Of a DNA stretch of 33,166 nt, positions 1 to 7,699 are shown piece after piece. Origin of the DNA: JBGQDM01 sp041495845 (GTDB lineage: Bacteria > Acidobacteriota > Terriglobia > Terriglobales > Acidobacteriaceae); the NCBI GenBank assembly GCA_041495845.1, contig JBGQDM010000025.1:1-33166 (forward strand), given 5' to 3'. Position 1 is the first letter of the stretch; each line of letters starts with the position of its first letter. The translations under genes were made by a program, and so were the position numbers. The notes beneath the pieces were generated by a model. That model did not search any database, was not told the origin of the DNA, and saw nothing but the letters and a program-made list of their open reading frames with translations.

Positions 1-240
1 CTCCACGTGTCGGCCCCCACCATCAACGATGTCGTGCTGGAGCGCCGGGCGGTGAGCGCGGAAACCGCGGTCTTGCTGGCGCGGTATTTTGGCACGAGCC
101 CGCAGTTCTGGCTGAGCCTGCAGGCCAGTCATGACGTGCACCGCACGAAGCGCAAGCTTGCCGCCAAGCTCAAGCTCATCCGGCCGCTGGCGGAGCGTGC
201 CCAAACCGCAACCCGGATCGAAGGCCGCCCGCACGCCTGA
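1..240 (+). CDS. HigA-family addiction module antitoxin, C-terminal part (5' truncated by window edge)
   Basis: The reading frame is open from base 1, so the gene begins upstream of the window; the GTG at 7 is internal. About 79 residues are visible. The stretch ending TINDVVLERRAVSAETA, followed by LLARYFGTSPQFWLSLQ, is the second half of the Xre-type helix-turn-helix typical of HigA/VapI antitoxins: DNA recognition helix, then the conserved 'RYFGTSPxFWLxLQ' signature. The family is usually about 95-110 residues, so roughly 20-30 residues are missing. HigA proteins neutralise the HigB mRNA interferase and repress their own promoter; the toxin gene normally lies immediately upstream and cannot be seen here. 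The tail after the HTH (rich in K, R and A) is somewhat long for the family. Confidence 0.85.
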   Translation, partial: LHVSAPTINDVVLERRAVSAETAVLLARYFGTSPQFWLSLQASHDVHRTKRKLAAKLKLIRPLAERAQTATRIEGRPHA

Positions 241-323
241 CTGCCGTCCGACCGGCGTTGCGCCCCAGCCGTTGTCCCAAACCCAGCGCTAACGTTACAC
301 TCAAGTCTTCCGAGGTCATTGTC

Positions 324-1376
324 ATGCTGGTTGTCATGCAGGCGCACGCCACCGAAGAGCAGGTTCGTGCCGTCTGCCAGAAAATTGAAACGCTTGGCTA
401 CCGCGCCCATCCTCTGCCCGGGGCGCAACGCACCGCCATCGGCATTACCGGCAACGCGGGGACCGTCGAACCCGGCACGCTCGACGAAATGCCGGGCGTA
501 CAGGAACTGATCCGCGTCTCCAAGCCTTACAAACTCGTCAGCCGCGATGTCAAGGAAGAGAACACGGTCATTTCCTTTCCCGGCAGCGAAGCCACCATCG
601 GCGGACACACCCTGGCGATCATGGCCGGGCCTTGCGGGATCGAAAGCCGCGAGCAAGCTTTTGCCGTCGCCGAGCGGGTCCATCGCGCCGGTGCGCAGTT
701 CTTTCGCGGCGGCGCCTACAAGCCCCGCACTTCCCCTTACGCCTTCCAGGGTTTGGGCGAGGAAGGGCTGAAAATACTGGCCGAGATCCGCGACCGCTTC
801 GGCCTGCGCATCATTACCGAAGCCATTGATCACGAATCGCTCGAGTTAGTCGAGGCATACGCCGACATCATTCAGATCGGCGCCCGCAACATGCAGAATT
901 TCTCGCTGCTCAAGCGCGCCGGACGCGCCAAGAAGCCGGTGATGATCAAGCGCGGCCTGTCGGCCACGCTCGACGAATTCCTCATGGCCGCCGAATACGT
1001 CATGAGTGAGGGCAATTACAACGTCATTCTGTGTGAACGCGGCGTGCGCACCTTTGCCGACCACACTCGCAACACGCTCGACCTCAGCATTGTGCCTGCG
1101 GTCCAGAAGCGCAGCCATTTGCCCATTCTCATTGACCCCAGCCACGGCACCGGCAAGCGCCACAAAGTCACGCCGCTCGCCCGCGCGGCCATTGCCGTCG
1201 GCGCTGACGGATTGATCGTGGAAGTGCATTGCGACCCCGACCGGGCACTCTCCGACGGCATGCAGTCGCTCTATCCGGACCAGTTCGATGAACTAATGGC
1301 GCAGGTGCGGCAGATTGCGCCGGTGGTGGGAAGGACTGTGCCGGCGCAGCCTGCCGCCGCCACCGCTCCGCGCTAA
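324..1376 (+). CDS. aroF: 3-deoxy-7-phosphoheptulonate synthase (DAHP synthase, AroF/AroG-type with N-terminal regulatory domain)
   Basis: Catalyses condensation of phosphoenolpyruvate and erythrose 4-phosphate to DAHP, the first step of the shikimate pathway, in the cytoplasm. The start is set at the ATG at 324 because the family begins 'MxVVMxxxATEEQV' and GAGG lies 9 bases upstream; the frame stays open to a TTG at 258, but that extension is not family-like. Residues 1-70 form the ferredoxin-like domain that mediates feedback inhibition in the Thermotoga-type enzymes. The TIM barrel follows: AGPCGIES near residue 101 (Cys104 is the expected metal ligand), RGGAYKPRTSPYAFQG, IQIGARNMQNF, PVMIKRGLSAT, ILCERGVRTF, LIDPSHGTGKR and IVEVHCDP. 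The length of 350 residues is normal. The family more often has GPCSVES; here Ser-Val is Gly-Ile. An anchored propeller gene follows after 29 bases, with no obvious metabolic link. Confidence 0.95.
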   Translation: MLVVMQAHATEEQVRAVCQKIETLGYRAHPLPGAQRTAIGITGNAGTVEPGTLDEMPGVQELIRVSKPYKLVSRDVKEENTVISFPGSEATIGGHTLAIMAGPCGIESREQAFAVAERVHRAGAQFFRGGAYKPRTSPYAFQGLGEEGLKILAEIRDRFGLRIITEAIDHESLELVEAYADIIQIGARNMQNFSLLKRAGRAKKPVMIKRGLSATLDEFLMAAEYVMSEGNYNVILCERGVRTFADHTRNTLDLSIVPAVQKRSHLPILIDPSHGTGKRHKVTPLARAAIAVGADGLIVEVHCDPDRALSDGMQSLYPDQFDELMAQVRQIAPVVGRTVPAQPAAATAPR

Positions 1377-1405
1377 GGCCACTGACCAACTGCGAAAGCA
1401 CTGCC

Positions 1406-2563
1406 TTGAAAAAAGCCTTACTCACACTTTTGCTGCTCGGCGCGGCCGCTCTGGCCTACTGGTATTTCTACCCCGCCCAACTTCCCGACCTTGGGCCCGC
1501 CTACCGCGAGTACGCTTATGTCTCCAACGGCAAGAGCAACACGGTCAGCGTGATTGACTTGCGCACGTTTCGTCTGGCAAGAACCATTGCCGTCGGCGCT
1601 GAGCCCACCGGTATCGCCGCCAATCCCGCGAAAAACGAAATCTATGTTGTCAACACCGGCTCCAACAACGTCAGCGTGATCGACGCCGAGCGCAACCAGA
1701 TGGTCGCCACCATCGGCGTCCATGGCCGGCCGTTCTACATCGACGTCGCGCCTGACGGCAAACGCGCCTATGTCGCCAACTCCGCCTCCAACAATGTTTC
1801 TGTACTGGACCTGGAAAGACGTGCCGTTCTGGGCACGGTGCGGGTCGGGGCGCAGCCGGGCAAGGCCCGCGTTTCCGCCGACGGAGGCACGGTCGTTGTC
1901 AGCAATCGCGGCGACCATTCCATCACGGTGCTCGACACCGCCAGGCTGACCGTACGCGCAACCATTCAGGTCTGTCAGAACCCGGAAGACATTGCCATCC
2001 TGCCCGACGGCACCAAGGCTTTCATCTCCTGCTCCACCGCCAACCAAGTGGCCGCGGTGGACCTGAAAAACGATAAGTTACTCGCCCTGCTCGACGTCGG
2101 CCGCACTCCGGTGCATCTCGCCCTCAAGCCCGACGGCGGCGAGCTCATCGTCAGCGACTTTGACAGCGACAGCATCTCCATTATTGAAACTGGCACCAAT
2201 GAAGTCGGCGGCACCAACTTGATCGGCAGCAAACCCGCTCGCGGCCTGGTGAGTGCCGACAACTCCCGCCTCTATGTCAGTAACTTCGGGTCGAATACAG
2301 TCGCGGTTTATGACATTGACTTTGGCAAGGTTCTCAGCAGCATTCCTGTGGGCCGCCATCCCGATGCCATCGCGCTCACACCCGACGAACGCCATCTGCT
2401 CGTCGCCGGCTCGGAATCCGGTGATGTCATGATCATCGAACACCGACCCAATCCCAAGACCCAGAAGGGTGAGCACGAGTACGGGATGCTGACGCTGATT
2501 CCGGTCGGCGCATCGCCCAACGCGATGGTGATCAAGTCGTTCGTGCTGAAGTCCGTGCCATAA
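1406..2563 (+). CDS. YVTN-family beta-propeller repeat protein, membrane-anchored or exported
   Basis: A 385-residue protein starting at TTG 1406; no ATG or GTG start fits better, and the N-terminus it gives (two Lys, then about 15 hydrophobic residues, then WYFYP) makes a sensible signal anchor. The rest is a chain of about seven propeller blades, each carrying variants of the YVTN signature: YAYVSNGKSNTVSVIDLRT, IYVVNTGSNNVSVID, AYVANSASNNVSVLDLE, and further copies with VSNRGDHSITVLD, ISCSTANQVAAVDL and LYVSNFGSNTVAVYDID. Such propellers usually sit in the periplasm or on the surface and bind proteins or cell-wall material; substrate and partner cannot be told from sequence. The gene lies 29 bases after aroF and could be co-transcribed. 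An SMP-30/lactonase-like enzyme is less likely because no metal-binding set of residues was seen. Confidence 0.85.
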   Translation: MKKALLTLLLLGAAALAYWYFYPAQLPDLGPAYREYAYVSNGKSNTVSVIDLRTFRLARTIAVGAEPTGIAANPAKNEIYVVNTGSNNVSVIDAERNQMVATIGVHGRPFYIDVAPDGKRAYVANSASNNVSVLDLERRAVLGTVRVGAQPGKARVSADGGTVVVSNRGDHSITVLDTARLTVRATIQVCQNPEDIAILPDGTKAFISCSTANQVAAVDLKNDKLLALLDVGRTPVHLALKPDGGELIVSDFDSDSISIIETGTNEVGGTNLIGSKPARGLVSADNSRLYVSNFGSNTVAVYDIDFGKVLSSIPVGRHPDAIALTPDERHLLVAGSESGDVMIIEHRPNPKTQKGEHEYGMLTLIPVGASPNAMVIKSFVLKSVP

Positions 2564-2587
2564 ACCCACGATCAGATCTCCCGGCGC

Positions 2588-2622
2588 TGTCATCCTGAGC
2601 GAAGCGAAGGATTCCCTGCACT
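2588..2622 (+). repeat. Dispersed short intergenic repeat (core TGAGCGAAGCGAAGGA), copy 1
   Basis: One of four copies in this window of a roughly 33-base motif starting TGTCATCCTGAGCGAAG and ending CTGCACT. The other copies are at 21896-21930, 26241-26273 (reverse) and 26954-26986 (reverse). All lie just beyond the 3' or 5' ends of genes, never inside a coding region. The outer four bases on each side (TCCT and AGGA) and an inner GC/GC can pair, giving only a weak hairpin. The function is not known to me. Confidence 0.75.
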
Positions 2623-2731
2623 CCTCGGCAATTGCATGAATACTCCGTAACGCAAACCTCCCGTGTCTCACACTTCACATCCGACCTTCGTCACTCACGC
2701 GGGAGGGAGAGCTCATATATATTGATCAAGC

Positions 2732-3778
2732 GTGAAATTCCAGGAGAACATCCCGCTCGCGCTCCTCACCACGCTGCAAGTTGGCGGCCCCGCAAGATTT
2801 TTCGCTGAGGCTACCAGCGAGGCCGATGTGCGCGAGGCCGTCGCTTTTGCGCGCTCCCGCAGGCTGTCGCTGTTCCTGCTCGGCGGCGGCAGCAACCTTC
2901 TCATCTCCGATCAGGGCTGGCCCGGGCTGGTGCTGAAAATCGCCCTCACCGGCATCGCAGAGCGCGAGGAAAACAGCAAGGTCATTTTCACCGCCGGCGC
3001 CGGCGAAGTGTGGGACAACTTCGTCGCTCGCGCCGTTTCCCGCAACTGCGCCGGAGTCGAATGCCTGAGCGGCATTCCCGGCAGCGTGGGCGGCACCCCG
3101 GTGCAGAATGTCGGCGCTTACGGTCAAGAGGTGGCGGAAACCATCACCTCCGTTCGCGCGCTCGACCTCGAGAACGGCGACCTGCGCGAGTTCACCAACC
3201 AGGAATGTGGCTTCACCTATCGCACCAGTGTCTTCAACACCTTCGCTCGTGGACGCTACGCCGTGCTCGCCGTCAGCTTTGCGCTCACACCCGGGGGCGC
3301 GCCTGCGGTGCGCTATGCCGACCTGCAAAAACATTTCGCCGGCCGGGCGTTGCCACCTACCCTCGCCGAGACCCGCGAAGCAGTACGCCAGATCCGCGCC
3401 AGCAAGGGCATGCTCATCATCCCCGGCGATGACGACTGCCGCAGCGCCGGATCGTTTTTCAAGAACCCCGTACTGGACGCCGACCAATTTGCGGAAGTCA
3501 CCCGCGCGGCGGCACAACGCGGCTTGCAGATCCCCAGTTACCCTGCCCTCACGGAGCATCGGAAGATTTCCGCCGCCTGGCTGGTCGAGCACTCCGGCTT
3601 TGCCAAGGGCTACCACCAAGGGAACGCCGGCATTTCCCGCAAACACGCGCTCGCCCTCATCAACCGCGGCGGCGCCAAAGCGGTTGAACTTTTCGAGCTG
3701 CAAGAGGCGGTCCGCCAACGCGTCCAGGAAATCTGGAGCGTCCATCTCCAGCCCGAGCCGGTTTTTGTCGGCTTCTAG
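2732..3778 (+). CDS. murB: UDP-N-acetylenolpyruvoylglucosamine reductase
   Basis: NADPH- and FAD-dependent reduction of UDP-GlcNAc-enolpyruvate to UDP-MurNAc, the second committed step of peptidoglycan precursor synthesis. At 348 residues it is a full-length type I-like enzyme. FAD-binding region: ENIPLALLTTLQVGGPARFF at residues 5-24 and GGGSNLLISD at 51-60, then SGIPGSVGGTPVQNVGAYG near 113-131. Catalytic residues are in place: Tyr163/Arg164 (CGFTYRTS), the proton donor Ser241 in GSFFKNP, and Glu342 in PEPVFVGF. The start is GTG 2732, which matches the family N-terminus. No Shine-Dalgarno is visible, but an AT-rich TATATATATT ends 8 bases upstream, so the leader may be very short. The gene stands apart from other mur genes and its 3' end converges with the outer-membrane protein gene. 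Confidence 0.96.
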   Translation: MKFQENIPLALLTTLQVGGPARFFAEATSEADVREAVAFARSRRLSLFLLGGGSNLLISDQGWPGLVLKIALTGIAEREENSKVIFTAGAGEVWDNFVARAVSRNCAGVECLSGIPGSVGGTPVQNVGAYGQEVAETITSVRALDLENGDLREFTNQECGFTYRTSVFNTFARGRYAVLAVSFALTPGGAPAVRYADLQKHFAGRALPPTLAETREAVRQIRASKGMLIIPGDDDCRSAGSFFKNPVLDADQFAEVTRAAAQRGLQIPSYPALTEHRKISAAWLVEHSGFAKGYHQGNAGISRKHALALINRGGAKAVELFELQEAVRQRVQEIWSVHLQPEPVFVGF

Positions 3779-3819
3779 GGCAGCTCTGATCAAGTTGCTC
3801 GCCCTTCGGGCTTTGCCAG

Positions 3820-3839
3820 GGCTCGGCTTCAGCCGAGCC
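3820..3839 (+). terminator. Perfect GC-rich hairpin downstream of murB (possible terminator)
   Basis: GGCTCGGC, loop TTCA, GCCGAGCC: an 8-bp perfect stem about 40 bases after the murB stop. A smaller GCCC-TTC-GGGC hairpin lies just before it. No U-tract follows, so it is not a classical intrinsic terminator; it may instead be part of the repeat cluster that begins at about 3858. Confidence 0.35.
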
Positions 3840-3857
3840 GCGAGCCGCATGAAATCA

Positions 3858-4038
3858 AGGGCTTTCAGTGTGGGCGTGAGAATTACTCTCTCGTTGGATG
3901 GGCTGGGGCGAGAAACGAGAAATCAGCCCCGGAGGGGCGTCTGACAATAGCCCGGCGCCTTCAGCGCCGGGAAAAGTGGGAGCACCGAGCCAGTCCCGTA
4001 GGGACGACTGAAGTTCTCACGCACACACTTTCAGCCCC
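3858..4038 (+). repeat. GC-rich multi-hairpin intergenic repeat, copy A
   Basis: The 319-base gap between the convergent genes murB and the outer-membrane protein holds this element and no credible gene. It contains three consecutive palindromes: CAGCCCCGG-AGGGGCG, CCCGGCGC-CTTCA-GCGCCGGG, and GTCCC-GTA-GGGAC. A collinear inverted copy sits at 32323-32510; over the central region of about 115 bases (from AAATCAGCCCCGG to CACTTTCAG) the two match with only about a dozen differences, and the homology extends weakly into the flanking CAGTGTG[G/C]GC and CTCTTTCGTTG-type sequence. This looks like a REP/BIME-type structured repeat family. Confidence 0.8.
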
Positions 4039-4097
4039 TTGAGGGAATCTCTCCCTAGTGCCAAGTCTTGCCAACTAAGTCTCCAGGCACCATCCTC

Positions 4098-4946
4098 TTA
4101 CTCCGGCGGAATCTTTCGGAAAGGATGTTCAAAGCTGAGATACAACAAGATCCCTTTCTCACCTACGCTCGGACCCACTCCAACCGGAACTGCAACTCCC
4201 GGAACAATCTGCAAACCGTTCTTGAAGTTGTAGGACCAGCGCACTCCGGGGCTAAGAAACAGCGAACGCTGACGGTTCGTTTGGTCCATTCCACTTACCA
4301 CTCCGGCATCGTTGAACACAGTTTCCAGCATCAAATTTGCGCGCGGGCGGATAAGCCAAACAAAACTTTGCCCCAGGTTGTAGCCGGCGGTGAAAGCGCG
4401 CTCCCCGACTGCGTTCTCCGCGCGCGGGACGAAGGTCGCGCCCGCATTCCAGTGACTCACCAGCTTCGGCCAGAGCACCACACTGAACGGAAGGCTGGTT
4501 TGAATTCCAACGCCGCCCAGACCGCGCCCACGCTTGGGATCCCCCGTCGGAAATAAAAGCGTCAATCGCGGCGAGAACGCCACGCGCGCGTTGCCGTTTC
4601 CCACTAACTGGTAGCGATAATTGAGTGCCACATCACCAATACCTGGTCCCGCAACCCCGCCCGGATCCACATAGGCCAGCGTGTAACTCAATTGATGGCG
4701 CGCGTCACCGGGCACCGGCCATTCCTGCGTAAAGGTGTAGACTAGGTCTTTGCTGTCCCAGAAGCGCGTGACCGAGTTGATGTGCTGCACCACGCCGAAT
4801 TCCTGGTTATAGGCTTCTTCCACCAGAAAACTGTTGTCCTGGATTGGCTTCGGCTCGGGAGCAGCCTGGGCCACGACGGGCGCGCTTCCCAGCAGAAAAG
4901 CCGACAGCAGGGCCGCCAAGAGTTTGAAATTAAGATTCCTTTTCAT
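4098..4946 (-). CDS. Putative outer-membrane beta-barrel protein with signal peptide
   Basis: 282 residues. The N-terminus has MKRN, a hydrophobic run and a signal peptidase site near residue 28 (VVAQA-APEP). The mature part is made of alternating hydrophobic/polar strands broken by turns (for example IGDVALNYRYQLVGNGNARV, FSPRLTLLFPTGDP, VGIQTSLPFSVVLWP, SHWNAGATFVPRA, LSPGVRWSYNF), and it ends LYLSFEHPF, an aromatic-rich last strand expected for outer-membrane insertion. It resembles the 'transporter / MetA-pathway of phenol degradation-like' barrel proteins, but no substrate can be named. The gene is convergent with murB and has 49 bases between it and the glycosylase gene upstream on the same strand, so the two could share a transcript. 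Confidence 0.7.
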   Translation of the reverse strand: MKRNLNFKLLAALLSAFLLGSAPVVAQAAPEPKPIQDNSFLVEEAYNQEFGVVQHINSVTRFWDSKDLVYTFTQEWPVPGDARHQLSYTLAYVDPGGVAGPGIGDVALNYRYQLVGNGNARVAFSPRLTLLFPTGDPKRGRGLGGVGIQTSLPFSVVLWPKLVSHWNAGATFVPRAENAVGERAFTAGYNLGQSFVWLIRPRANLMLETVFNDAGVVSGMDQTNRQRSLFLSPGVRWSYNFKNGLQIVPGVAVPVGVGPSVGEKGILLYLSFEHPFRKIPPE

Positions 4947-4995
4947 TCTGGCCAGACTCTAGCAAATCCCCCTTTGACCGTGGCGTGATCCGTGA

Positions 4996-5700
4996 TCACC
5001 GCCGCTCGTGGTCGGACGCGACAAGTCGCGCCACCTGCCGGAAGAATTCGAGAAACATCGCTCGCGTCAGTTTACCCGTCTGTGTGTTCTGGTTCGAGGG
5101 ATGGTAGGAGACCATGAGCACGCGTCCATCCGGCAGGTCGTAGCGCACCCCGTGGCCGAAAACGTACGCCTTCTTGCTCTCGATCACGCCGACCCGGCGC
5201 AAGTGGTTCAAGTACGCATCAAACCCAATGCGCCCCAGCGCCACCACAAACTTCACGTTCTTCAGCACCGCGATCTCGCGATCAAGAAACGTGGCGCAGT
5301 TGGCGATCTCCGTTGGTGTGGGCTTGTTCTGGGGCGGGGCGCACCGCACCGCCGCAGTGATGTAGGCATTGGTCAGTTGCAGGCCATCGCCGCGGTGCGT
5401 GCCCACCGGCTGATTGGCGAACCCCGCTTCATGCAGCACCGGATACATGAAATTCCCAGATGCGTCTCCGGTAAACGGACGCCCCGTGCGGTTCGAGCCG
5501 TGTGCGCCCGGCGCCAGCCCAAGAATTAATACGCGCGCCTGCGGATCGCCGAACCCGGGTACCGGTTTCCCCCAGTATTCGCAATCGCGGTAGGCACGCC
5601 GCTTCTCGCGCGCAATTTTTTCGCGGTAGACCACCAGCCGCGGGCAACGCGTGCAAGCAACCACTTCGCGGTTCAGAATCGTCAGGGTGCCCGGCATCAT
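4996..5700 (-). CDS. Uracil-DNA glycosylase, family 5 (UdgB-type, iron-sulfur)
   Basis: 234 residues. It removes uracil, and in family 5 also some other deaminated bases, from DNA to begin base-excision repair. Motif A is GLAPGAHGSNRTGRPFTGD at residues 61-79, with the G-x-A-P-x-A-H-G pattern that separates family 5 from family 4 (GEAPG). Motif C is HPSNQNTQTG starting at His200. Four cysteines suit the 4Fe-4S cluster: Cys16, Cys19, Cys120 and Cys135. Two adjacent ATGs (5700 and 5697) could start it; the sequence does not decide. The outer-membrane protein gene follows on the same strand, with no functional link. Confidence 0.92.
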   Translation of the reverse strand: MMPGTLTILNREVVACTRCPRLVVYREKIAREKRRAYRDCEYWGKPVPGFGDPQARVLILGLAPGAHGSNRTGRPFTGDASGNFMYPVLHEAGFANQPVGTHRGDGLQLTNAYITAAVRCAPPQNKPTPTEIANCATFLDREIAVLKNVKFVVALGRIGFDAYLNHLRRVGVIESKKAYVFGHGVRYDLPDGRVLMVSYHPSNQNTQTGKLTRAMFLEFFRQVARLVASDHERR

Positions 5701-5802
5701 CTCACGGTACTACAGCCGCCGCGATTCGGTCATGCCCCCAGCGCCGCTCAGGGCAGACCCGCCCGCAAATGTTAGGCTGTTAAGACCCATGGAGATGTTT
5801 GT

Positions 5803-7008
5803 TTGATCGCCCGCGTCTTCAAAGCCTTTCATTACCCCGACTTCCGCCTGATGTGGATCGGCGCCTGCACCTCCAGCATTGGCACCTGGATGCAGATTGT
5901 GGCGCAGGGCTGGCTCATCTACCGGTTGAGTCATTCGCCGTTTTTGCTGGCCCTGGATCAGTTTCTCGGCGGCATTCCGATTTTTTTGTTTTCGCTGATC
6001 GGCGGCGTGGTGGCCGATCGCATCGAGCGCCGCCGCATCCTGCTGACGTCGCAGTATGTGCAGATGGCGAGCGCGGGACTGCTCACGGTTCTCGTGGCCA
6101 CGGGACGGGTGCATGTGGTGCACATTCTCTGTCTCTCCTTTGTTTCCGGGTTGGCGCAGGCCTTTGGCGGGCCGGCGTATCAGGCGCTGATTCCCACGCT
6201 GGTAAAAAAGGAAGACATGCCCAACGCCATCGCGCTGAATTCGATTCAGTTCAACGTGGCGGTGATGGTGGGCCCGGCGCTGGCGGGGCAGGCGCTTGCC
6301 CACCTGGGAGAGACCTGGTGTTTTGGGCTGAACACGCTGTCGTTTCTCGCGCCCGTCATTTCGCTGTCGCTGATTTCGGCGCGCTTTCTCCCGCCGAAAA
6401 CCACCGAGTCCATGCTCCACAGCTTGAAGGAAGGGATTCGGTTTGTGCGCAAGCAGCCCTCGATGGAGGCGCTGATCGTGCTGGCGTTTTGCATGACCGG
6501 CTTGAGTGCGCCCATGCGCACCAATCTCCCGGTGTTTGTGAAAGACATCTTCCATCGCGGGCCGGAGACGTACGGCAATCTGCTGGCGCTGATGGGGCTG
6601 GGATCGATTTGCGGTTCGCTCACGGTGGCGGGGGTGGGGCATGTCAACAAACGTGGGCGCGTGGCGCTGGGCGCGATCCTCGGCTTGGGCACTGGCATTC
6701 TGGGCTTTTCCCTTTCGCGGTCGGTGCCGTTCAGTGGGGCCATGATGGTGTTGTCGGGTGCGTCCATGATGGCGGCGTTCGCCATGGTGAGTTCGCTGGT
6801 GCAGTTGATCACCACCAACGAAATGCGCGGCCGCGTGATGAGCGTCTACAACGTCGCCTTTCGGGGCGGCATGCCGATGGGCAATCTGCTCTCGGGATGG
6901 CTGGTGCCCATCTTCGCGGCGCCCGCCGTGCTGGGGATGAGCGGGTCGGTGCTAATTCTGGTGACCCTATATTTCCTGCTGGTGCAGCGGCGCGTGGCCG
7001 CGCTCTGA
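5803..7008 (+). CDS. MFS transporter (EntS/MFS_3-like efflux permease)
   Basis: 401 residues with about 12 hydrophobic segments. The N-terminus FHYPDFRLMWIGACTSSIGTWMQIVAQGWLIYRLS is the standard first-helix region of the MFS_3 (enterobactin-exporter-like) family, and the loop between helices 2 and 3 carries GGVVADRIERRRIL (about residues 67-80), a version of MFS motif A. The start is TTG 5803, with GGAG about 9 bases upstream; an internal Met17 would cut into helix 1. Likely a proton-driven exporter of small molecules in the inner membrane; the substrate is unknown. It is preceded by a divergent glycosylase gene and followed by the accessory repeat/transposase island, so it has no operon context. 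Confidence 0.88.
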   Translation: MIARVFKAFHYPDFRLMWIGACTSSIGTWMQIVAQGWLIYRLSHSPFLLALDQFLGGIPIFLFSLIGGVVADRIERRRILLTSQYVQMASAGLLTVLVATGRVHVVHILCLSFVSGLAQAFGGPAYQALIPTLVKKEDMPNAIALNSIQFNVAVMVGPALAGQALAHLGETWCFGLNTLSFLAPVISLSLISARFLPPKTTESMLHSLKEGIRFVRKQPSMEALIVLAFCMTGLSAPMRTNLPVFVKDIFHRGPETYGNLLALMGLGSICGSLTVAGVGHVNKRGRVALGAILGLGTGILGFSLSRSVPFSGAMMVLSGASMMAAFAMVSSLVQLITTNEMRGRVMSVYNVAFRGGMPMGNLLSGWLVPIFAAPAVLGMSGSVLILVTLYFLLVQRRVAAL

Positions 7009-7219
7009 GGAGCCGAGGGGGCTGGGGGTGCAAATCGTCACTATGTTCCGGCGGGACACTGTGGGAATCGTAGTAGCTTTAAGCTATTGGATGGCGACAA
7101 ACTTATGACTGGGAACGGATTGCGGGTGGGGGACGTTTTGCACAGGTAAGTTGTTCTAACTTCAGAACAGAGGGCTTGACAAGGGCGGGGGTGGGGAGGG
7201 GGTGAGTTCCTGAGCCCGC

Positions 7220-7260
7220 CAAGAAACGGGGTTACGTCCCGTCTGTCCCCAGGTTTCCCC
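7220..7260 (+). repeat. Terminal-type repeat of the REP-transposase island, outer copy
   Basis: Contains ACGTCCCGTCTGTCCCC and the following AGGTTT, matching the right end of the transposase element (8536-8573) in the same orientation; the 7700-7737 copy is inverted. Upstream bases (AAGAAACGGGGTT) match less well. The 268-base gap from the MFS stop to the next gene otherwise holds only a GTTCT-N6-AGAAC palindrome at 7153-7168 and a G-rich tract. Confidence 0.75.
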
Positions 7261-7276
7261 TGGAGGACGTCAAAGA

Positions 7277-7657
7277 TCAGTATAGGTCAAGACGGAGAGG
7301 CCCGTCCGCAGGTACGTGTTCGATTGCCGGAGGAAGCACAAAAAAAGAGGCGAACAGCAAGGCCAAGTATAACCCAGTGACACCTAGCCACAGAAAAAGG
7401 CGGGTAAGGGTAAAGGACTGAACAGGGAACCACCAGCACGACGGGAAAATAACGACAACCGCGGAGGCCAATCCGCGCAGCCAACGATGACCGGGCGACA
7501 GGTAGACTTTTGCTGAGCAGCCTGGGCAACAATGCAGCCCGAGATCGCCCCACCGCAACTCTGCCCCGCACCGTGGGCACCTTCGACCGACCCTGACCTT
7601 CTGAAGGCGAGCGCCTAGGCCTGAGAATCGAGCGCCGGACTGGGAGAACTGGGTCAT
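7277..7657 (-). CDS. Small zinc-ribbon / two-TM membrane protein (family member 1)
   Basis: 126 residues from ATG 7657; a GTG at 7672 would add five. I do not recognise a named family. Visible are a zinc ribbon with two CxxC pairs (RRCPRCGAELRW and HCCPGCSAKVYL), a basic stretch, and two hydrophobic segments (LASAVVVIFPSCWWF and LFLWLGVTGLYLALLFASFFVL), followed by a short Pro-rich tail. The layout (CPxCG, 12-16 residues, C-CPGC, aromatic/basic linker, two TMs, PP) is the same as in the two tandem genes downstream of the RHS gene (13623 and 14148), although sequence identity is low. It lies between repeat copies at 7220-7260 and 7700-7737, next to the REP transposase, which suggests it travels with accessory DNA. 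The role is unknown. Confidence 0.6.
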   Translation of the reverse strand: MTQFSQSGARFSGLGARLQKVRVGRRCPRCGAELRWGDLGLHCCPGCSAKVYLSPGHRWLRGLASAVVVIFPSCWWFPVQSFTLTRLFLWLGVTGLYLALLFASFFVLPPAIEHVPADGPLRLDLY

Positions 7658-7699
7658 TCCCACTAATCTCACTCAAGTGATACAAAGTTCTGAGACGGG

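Noticed and set aside
2716..2732. Leaderless promoter for murB
   Set aside because: A TATATATATT stretch is suitably placed before the GTG but no -35 box is found at 16-19 bases, so it is noted only in the murB entry.
5799..7073. Long plus-strand frame of 424 codons overlapping the MFS gene
   Set aside because: It is rich in Gly, Ala, Arg and His without any family pattern, and is the out-of-frame shadow of the clearly recognisable MFS transporter.
7153..7168. GTTCT-N6-AGAAC palindrome as a LexA/SOS operator
   Set aside because: Spacing fits neither the GAAC-N4-GTTC nor the direct GTTC-N7-GTTC type, and no gene starts just downstream on either strand.
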